From: Microvelia longipes
Lineage: Eukaryota; Arthropoda; Insecta; Hemiptera; Veliidae
Length of the DNA stretch: 64,000 nucleotides
Direction: 5' to 3'
Assembly (NCBI GenBank): GCA_018340805.1
Contig: JACMZG010000008.1
Location: 20,009,757 to 20,073,756 of the forward strand
The notes beneath the pieces were generated by a model that made no database searches, was not told the origin of the DNA, and was given only the letters and a program-made list of their open reading frames with translations. A program made the translations under genes and the position numbers. Shown here piece by piece: positions 38,501 to 47,500 of the stretch. Position 1 is the stretch's first letter. Every line of letters begins with the position of its first letter.

Positions 38501-41500
38501 AATCAATGACATGCTCGCAAGTTTGCTATTTAGAAACCCAGCAGCGTTCCGCCCGCCAAGTCAAGAAGAAAAGTAAAAAATACCCCGCTTAGTCAAAAAA
38601 CACTTAAGCTGCCCAGTATAATATAGTATACTGTACGCAACAAAGTAGGGGTTTGTAGCGTAAAAACGGCTATATGTACATAAATAATATAATAATATCT
38701 TTAAAGGGCGTGCCTTGTAGATCAAAAATAAAAAAAAAATCATCCAAATCGGTTTGAAAATTATATTTTGCAAACCTCCCTTCCTGCACTTTTTGTTGAC
38801 GCACCTACAGCCTAAACTACTGAACGGATTTTGACATATAAGAACTTTTTGGATTCGTCTTATGCTTTTGTCCATTCCTACCTAAAATCTTAAATTCGAC
38901 GTTCCTAAGCTGTACGCGGAGCGAAAAACTAAGCTAGCGAACGATAGTTTTATATGTTTATGCACCTATACAGCCTAAACTACTGAACGGATTTTGATGT
39001 GTAAAGACTTTTTAGATTTCTCTTATGCTCGTGTGTATTCCTACCTCATTCAAATCTAAAATCGATGTTTTTACGCTTAACGCGGAGCGAAAAACTAGCC
39101 TGCAGCCAAGAGTACTGAACACATTTTGATATGTGGTGACTTTTTGAATTTGTCTTACGCTTGATAAAATCTCAAATTCAACATTCCTGTGCTAAACACG
39201 GAGCTAGAAACTTAGCTAGCGAACGCTACTTTTATTTAAGTTGACCCATCTGCACTCTTTACTAATGAATGGATTTTGGTGTTTGAGGACTTTTGGATTT
39301 TTTTTTATGCCTTTTTAACATTCTTATATCAATAAATCCCAAATTAATCAATCCTATGTTGTACGCGCCGCAGAAAACAAAGCTTGAGAGTGGTATATTT
39401 AATACCTTGACACTCTTTATAGCTTTATTTACTACACGTATTATGTTTACGTCTGTTTTTACATAAAACAGGAGCCGTACAAAAAGTCATTAAATCTTAC
39501 CAAAAAACCGCTTATGTGGTAAAATACTCCCCTCCAAGTCTTTGGTCCAAAAAAGTAGGGAAATCAACTTTTCTGTCCCGCCAAGTCATGTCATAGGCGT
39601 TTCAAAGTGAATTTGCTAAGTTGGCAATAGTTAAGGGCCCTATTTACTTTGAGAGGCAATCATCAGCTTCTTCTCCTTCAATCATCACCTTTAGAGGTAG
39701 TGTTTGCAAGGATATACTCTATACCCTATATATATATAGGGTATAGTGCCTGATTATATTTATTCATTCATTTCTTTTGTGTACGCCTGGATCTATGCAG
39801 GTTAGTAAAACTGCTGCAATTATGATAACTGCTAAAATCTGTTATGATTAATCTCCATGAACACCTGAATTGTTTGATATTTCATTCGTTCACACAGCTG
39901 GTTTGCCGCCAAGGAGAAGAAGCGGGTGATTGCCTCTTAATTTAAACAGGGCCCTTAACTATTGTCAACCTAGCAGCTTTACTTTGAAACGCCTATGAGA
40001 GTCTCCACCAATGTTTTATGCCTTTTTAACATTCTTATATCAATAAATCCCAAATTAATCAATCCTATGTTGTACGCGCCGCAGAAAACAAAGCTTGAGA
40101 GTGGTATATGAGTGGTAGTGACGGACATGACTTGGTGCATGGGTCAGAAAAGGTGATTTCCCTACTTTTTTGAAACAAGACTAGGCAGGGAATATTTACC
40201 ATATAAATGGTTTTTGGTAAGATAAGTATATACAAGAGCGTAATAAAAAGAGGCGATTCGCAATAACTAGGCTCATATCAAGAGGCAACATATTAAATTC
40301 ATTAAAAGGGCTCTCTTCGCTCGCAAGAATGCAAAAGCTATATAAAAGAGGCTGTCTAAGCTCGCAAAACAGTGAAGTGTAAAATTAGGTACACTAAAAA
40401 TGGCTCATTTCGCTCGCTAGTTTGCTATAAATATATACGTGAGAGTATAAAACATGACTCGCTACGCTCACTAAATTGCTATAAATATATTTGAAAGTAT
40501 ATAAAAACGCTCACTGCGCATCGCAAGATTGCTTCATTATAATATTTGATAAAAAAGGCTACTGTTCGCTTCACTCCCTTGATTCATTATATTCATAATT
40601 AATATAGCAATAGTAGGCATTTTACAACTTCACTAAAATATTTAGTATATTTATTGCAACCTAAACTAATGCATAGTTTACTATATTCTTCAGTCTTACA
40701 ATAGAATATCACGAATAAACATTACGTATAGTGACAATACTTGTATTTAGGAGTAGTGTAGTTTACAAATTCACGAAAAATAAATATATATTCATTCCAA
40801 CCTGATATATAGATATTCATTGCAATTTGATGCACCACATTTTGTTTAAAAAAATATTTATTTTTTGCGTGTGCGCGTATGTGCAATTTGTGAAATGCTA
40901 AAATTAACTGTTGAAACTTTTTATCCGAAGAATTTCAATGGCCCTTATAGGGCTTTTATTGAGCATTTTTTCATATTTTTAGGGCTCCTCCTTAAGGGTT
41001 AGTTGGAGGGAGGGGGGACAATTTTTTGGTCATTTTGAAAAAGCGATGCATATTACACATTTTTAGTGTGTAAATATGTGTATTTTTACACTCTATTTGT
41101 GTGTAACCAGTATTTAAATGCATATTAGTGTTCTACCCACCAATACCTACAATAGGAAACCTCTCATGATTTTCAAAACAATATTTATTTTTTGCGAATG
41201 TGAGCATTCGCTTATAAATCGACAAATGCGCATGCCAGATTGTTGGCTCTATTTTTCCTGTAGTTGGATAAAATAGATGTATACCAAATTTCAACTTTCT
41301 AGCTATTGAGTTCCCGAGATGAGAAATCGGACAGACAGACGCTCGACAGAAAGTATAAGGGTTTCGAAGATTATCTTCGAAATCCTAACAACAAGCTTTG
41401 TTTTAAAAAAAATATTTTACTAGAATAACTGTGTACATATATTAATAAGTGAACGAATTTTTAGTTTGTATCAATAAGTACAGTATTATACGTGTAAGTA

Positions 41501-44500
41501 AGAAAATAGTCTCATCTCGAGACAAACAAGATAAGTCTAATATAAATCGGGTAAGGCGGTGGCGTAGAGTGGGAGAAGGCGCTCCACACACCCCCCAACT
41601 AAGGAACGCCCCCTCTTCATACTACAGAGTAGTTTCTCTTCTAGCGCATTCTAGTGGATAAAAGCGGAACCCAGGTCAGGTCCCCGACGCTGAGTTCCTT
41701 TTCCATTCCCACCCCACCTTAAGACATCAACAATAAATCCAAAATCACTTATTCCTGTGAAATCTAAGATGACACGATTAAAATTAGTCCATTTCTACTA
41801 CTAGTTTGACACTTATTGCTAAAACCCTCCATTCAGTTATCATTCAAGGAAGCCATTGTCCAATGGCCAAAGAACCCAATGGTTACCAGATGGTTTACAT
41901 TTTCTTTACTTACTTGGTACATAATAGAAGAAAATTATTATTAGGGTGTAATTTGTTTGAATGACTAAATTAATAATGTCCTAAGTTTTGATTAAAGTCA
42001 ATAATTTGAGACCGAGCGTAATAATTCAAAGGGGCCTTATATATTTTAAAGGCCTATGCAGTAAGTCAAAAGTTATGGGCTACCTACCTGTTTACTAATC
42101 TTACTAAGAGACTTAAGAAGGATTAGGCTAAAGAATTTTGGGCTAAAAGAATAGCCTACCAATTTTGCCTACCTTTGTCTTCCATCCCTAATACTACTAC
42201 TATTACCAAAGACATATATTAGCTCGAACAATATGTACGAATTTTATATACTACTCTTTATCAGAGAAAAGTAAAAACTTACTGAATAGTCTCCTGTCTA
42301 TAGCTAGTGCCTAGTGATACATTCCTATATAGCTGTTCCCATCCCTGTTCATCTAGCCACCACATCAGATCTACCAGATGAAAACTTGTCTGATTATCCA
42401 ATCCTTTCACTCCTAGTTCCCATGTGCTTAGGCTGTCACTTATCTCTCCCATCAAATCCAAAACCTAGAAAAGTCACAGATAGAATGAACTGAGCAACAA
42501 GGAATATAAATTAGTCCAAGGAAAAGAAATCCATTTTCGGAAGTCCATGAAATCATATGAACTACCACTTCATGGGTGTTTTAAGATCTTTTAGTTAATA
42601 ATATTACCAAATATAATAACATACCGAAGTTGCCACTAGTACTAAGTTTATATAGGAGCTGAAAAATCAAAAATAAAATTGCAAAAGAAGATGAGCATTA
42701 ATAGTGATTTATGCAACAATGGATGGAAGGATTTTTTACAGCCCAAGTAAGCCATAAGAGGAAATTTTATTTGCTCCAGAGGCCGAGGTAGAGAAACTTG
42801 TCTACTAATACAAACATATATTACAAAAGAAATTATATAATGTTAATATTAAACAAATGTATAATCAGTGTAGGGGATCCGTAATCTAATCACGATAAAA
42901 ACTTCTGGCGCTCATATGTAGAATCCTGAAATTTTAACTGCTTAGACTATTTGACAAGTACTACACATGTAAGCATATGAAACCCAAAAATTGTAAGTAA
43001 AATTACCTTGTTATGGAGAACTTCTTTGCTGATGGGTTCCTTGCCAAATGTAGGATCCAAATCTACATGTTCGTATGCTAACTCTACCTCTTCCGGCTCC
43101 TCACTAAATGTTATGGGTGTCGAAACTGGACCTGTACTTATCAACAGTAACTTTTGTCTACAACAGAATAACATGCATATTTAGTATTACTAAAGCATAA
43201 AGAAACCCCACCTTCTAAGGCTTATTTATAGAATTTGTCTCGGTGTTGCTCCATAAAAAAATATTGCGTGCATAACATAATATAAATAATACTTATATTT
43301 ATTATTACTTAGAAATAAAGTGAGGTCTGTACTTGGATAAAAGTGACTATCAAATGCTCTACACTGATTACTAGAGGGAGGTGCAAACCGGAGGTTTACT
43401 ACAAGCAATCTACTCTACAATCGATCTTCTCGTTAAGTCGTAAGATCTTTTCATAGCCTGGTCATCACATCGCTATGAAGGTTGATTAAGTCATTCATCA
43501 TCAAACATTGGTAGGACACCCTACCAATACACTCTACACACCCTAAACCTTGGTAGGGTCCCAGTGGTGTAACAATTAGTAGATGTGCCTACCACCTAAA
43601 GAATCTGTCTTCTCTAGGATTTTTTTGTGAGGAAACTTGATTTTCTTTGAAAAGGAAGCAAAGTTACGGTACTTCTAGGCAGTACGATGGCAGATATTCG
43701 AAAAAAGGCGCCTAATCCTAAATAAAACTGGGTTTAGGCAAAATTTAGGACCCTTTTTAAAAAAAAATACTCAGGTGGAAAATTCCAGGGCACTTAGACC
43801 TCTTAAGTGGGTCCATTGTGCCATCCTGAATGAAAAAATAGATAAATAAATAAATAGAAATATATAAGTGATAATATGAAAGATAAATATTACTACCTCC
43901 TTCGATAAGGTTACCTTAGAAGGGTAATTGTGATTAAAAAAATAAAATAAAATTAATATATGTATGTAATATATGTATGTATGTATTTAATAATTTTATT
44001 GTTGTAAATTTTTGTTAATAAATCGTGTTTTCATTCATTCAATATTACTAAATACAAATAGAGATAAAAAGAAGATAAAAGATATTACTGTAACTGAAAT
44101 AATAATATGAGAAAAAGAGGGTTCAAGTGTAAACTGGTATGAAGCTCTAAACTAATATCGTCTACATAAATTCTACATACATATTCTCTGAACTACAAGC
44201 TAAATTATAAGTAGATACTTATGCTAGGTTAGTAGCAACTTCCTGCACATTAGCGCATTTTGAAACTCTAAACAATTCGGATCTAGTATAGAATGATTAT
44301 GCTTTCTTCTTTTATCTCAACAAGAGTCACACACAGGCTGCTTTTTGATGATTGGGCAGTTTGCTCTTAAATGGAGGGGTTCACACCATGAGCAGTAAGA
44401 GCAAACTTTTTCTTTGTCACACTGATTTTTTGTATGACCTGTTCTCAGACAGGTAAAACATCTGGTAATCCAATCATAGTGTTTCACTGGTAGCTGGCTA

Positions 44501-47500
44501 GAAGACCATTTAATGTTTACAGTACCAATTTTTACCAACTCATGCTTCAGAGCATAAAGCATTTCTATTAGGACCCTTAATAGTAGCGTATATATAACAT
44601 AATATATACATAAATATGTATTTAAGGATTTTGTGTCTCATTGAAGAGCCATGAGTTTACTATTAGTTCCCATAGCTTTAATTAGAAACAAAACGTTCAC
44701 TACTGAAAGTTTAGTGTTGCAGTAGGAAACGTTTTGTTTCTAATTAAAGCTATGGGAACTAATAGTAAACTCATGGCTCTTCAATGAGACACAAAATCCT
44801 TCCCTAGTTATTATAAGATAGAACATGTTCTATCTAATGGTGTTAGCAAAAAGAGTGCTTCGACGTGGCCAACTTGTTAGTTTATCTGTCGACTCTCCTA
44901 AACTACTATCGGTACTTTCTAAATATTTAATGAAAGTAGAATATTAATAGTTACCTTAGTTTGGAGTAGTGAGCTTCAGCCTTAGCTTGGTATGGCTGCT
45001 CCAATATAACTCCTACAGCTGAAATATTCTGTACTATAACTTCATGGTTATTCAGCAGAGTAACGCTGTACAGTCTTTCGCTGTCCAAGGATTCAAAATT
45101 CTGAAATAATGCTCAAAAAATCAAAAAGAGTGCTTAAAAACTTTAGGTTCTGTGTTTTGAATAAGAAATTGTTTGATTCTACGTGGAATGACAACTGGAA
45201 TAGTCTTCAGAGTATAACGCAAAATCCAGATTTTTTTATTTGTTCCTAAGGCAAAAAATACTATTATTTTTAAGAATTAAATAATATTTGTTTCCTCGGG
45301 CATAAATTAAATTTTGTTTCCCAGGTATCAAAACCGCAAAATTGGTTTCTTGAGATACCATTGAATTTTGATTACTTGCGATCAAATTTATTTTTGATCC
45401 CAATGATTTTTGCTGGCAAAGGATCATTTGCTACTTTGTTGTTTGGTAGCAATTAAGTTCTCTGTTCAAGGACTAGTCTACTCATTAGTCTCATTTTGAA
45501 AGAATCTGATTGTATAGTTCAATAGATTACATACATTGAACATGTAAATCTTTTGAGGAGTAGATATGGCACAACTTAGTTGGTAGGGTGATGGCCCCTA
45601 GGATTAGCTTACAGGTGAGGTAGACTCTATCTATTCTAATACCGTTAGACTTACATAGTGTGCATTATTACACATAAACTGGGGAGAAGATGATATTCTC
45701 TCAACTGGTCTCTTGCTACAGCTGTCTACATCTATCATTTTCTTTATACTGAGCATATCTGGTGGAGTGTGAAATACTGAATATTCCGACTTACAGTCCC
45801 CCTGAAGACCACTCTGTAAACGCATAAAAAACATTAATTGTTTTGGTTAAATATCACACTAGTGTTCAACTAAAATATAGATAAGACAGTAAAAGTACTG
45901 GATCTATGAACAATGAACAATCAGCATGAGTCAGTTAAAGTAAAGAAACTATTTACAATCAGCAGGAGGCAGGAAAAGTGCAGGAACTATATACAATAGC
46001 TTGAGGCAGTAAAAGTACTGGAACTATGTACTATCACTCACAAGAATACAAATATCATGTTTGTACATGGAAATGGATAAATACAGTCTACATTGAACTC
46101 AGAGGAAGGAACCACTAGTTCAAATAAACAAATTCTACACATTAATTAGAGTTATAGCTAAATATCACTCTAGTGTTCAACTAAAATATAGATGGACCAC
46201 TTAAATGGTATGTAGACCACTTCATTAGGGTATTTACATTTTTAACGGCTGTAGATTGGTAATTTTACAATTCCATAACAGTTCAGAGTTTATCCAGGAA
46301 CTACCCCACTGGCATAGAAGGGGAAAGTACCTTGAAGAAGTTCATCTCAAACATAGGGTCATTCCCAAAATGTATTTGCTTTTAATATGAAGTCATTCCC
46401 ATAATGTAAGCTTCATTATTAAATTATTGCATTCAGTATAATATATTATTGTATGGTACGATAGAATTGAATAGTTATGAAAGCTTAGACATCAGTGGTT
46501 AACATCTAGATGTTAAATATCTTTCAGTGGTAATTGCTGAAGTTATTAACATTTTGTTTCCTTTTAACATAGGGGTGCAGATCATTGTGATGTTGCATGA
46601 GAGGACAGTGTATTGATCTCGAGCAAAGTCTTCATTTACAATACTCAACACCCACAGTGGAAAATAAATGTCGAGAACTTTAATTACCTCGTCAATGTCT
46701 TCCTCATCGGAAGATTTAGAACTAATAGGTATTTAATACATATTTTAGGTAGAAATAGTTTTTAAACGTTACCTCCTGAGTAATAAAAGACTGAGTTTCA
46801 ACAGAGTTTATGAAATCAAGTTTTAGCTGCAGGAGCGAAACCAGTGCTCTCTTTATGTTCCTAGACCAAGGCTTGTCATTTGGATGGGTCATGATCTGGG
46901 TCAGCTCTCCTTGTGTGAACGAGACTTGGAACGGAAGCTCTAGTGCACTCAGCTCTTCTGTAGTTCCTTCATAATGCAACTGAAACAACAATGGACTCGG
47001 GAGTTAATGAAGTTTCCTCCTATTGCATTGGCTTAGGAGGAAAGTAATACAACAACAATTATAGTTACAAGTATTAAGGTTGATATAATTTCATTGGCTT
47101 GAGAAGCTGGTAAGAAAAGTAATAATATCAATATATGTAAATTGGTAAAAAATGAATATATCAAATAAAATATAAAGGTATCAATATTAAAGATCCTGCA
47201 GCCTTCTACACCAAAAGAGTCCGTGTTATATGAAGCATAATGGTGTTCCTAGTCTTGCAAGAGATTGCAAAACCTTTGAGGAGAATTAATTTATTAATGG
47301 CTTAACTGAACAAAAGAATTGGGATAGTCTACTAGGGATTCATGGAATTTTTTTATAGCGAGATTTGTTGAGTTCTTTAACAAATGGGACTTTGAGGTCG
47401 TTTTGGATGGCAAAGTCAGAAAAATATAAAAGGAAGCATATGATACAGGGTGAAGTATGAAATTAACAGATTATTATATTTATAATAATCTAATCTGAGA

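Larger units (their letters stand above)
36662..42282 (-). other. 5.6-kb intron filled with repeats
   Basis: No exon is needed here because the flanking phases match. Left part (36.7-38.8 kb) is AT-rich with no recognised content; 38.8-40.6 kb holds the tandem and nested inverted repeats listed separately; 40.6-42.2 kb is AT-rich with a diverged dispersed-family piece ending at 41390. Confidence 0.7.

Noticed and set aside
41540..41700. tRNA-like or SINE sequence (ggcggtggcgtagagtggga ... caggtccccgacgctgagtt)
   Set aside because: The B box does not fit the consensus and no second copy was seen.
47100..47210. Extra exon between the first two lipid transfer protein exons
   Set aside because: The only phase-compatible open stretch is very hydrophobic and unlike the family; using the gttagc donor at 47546 removes the need for it.
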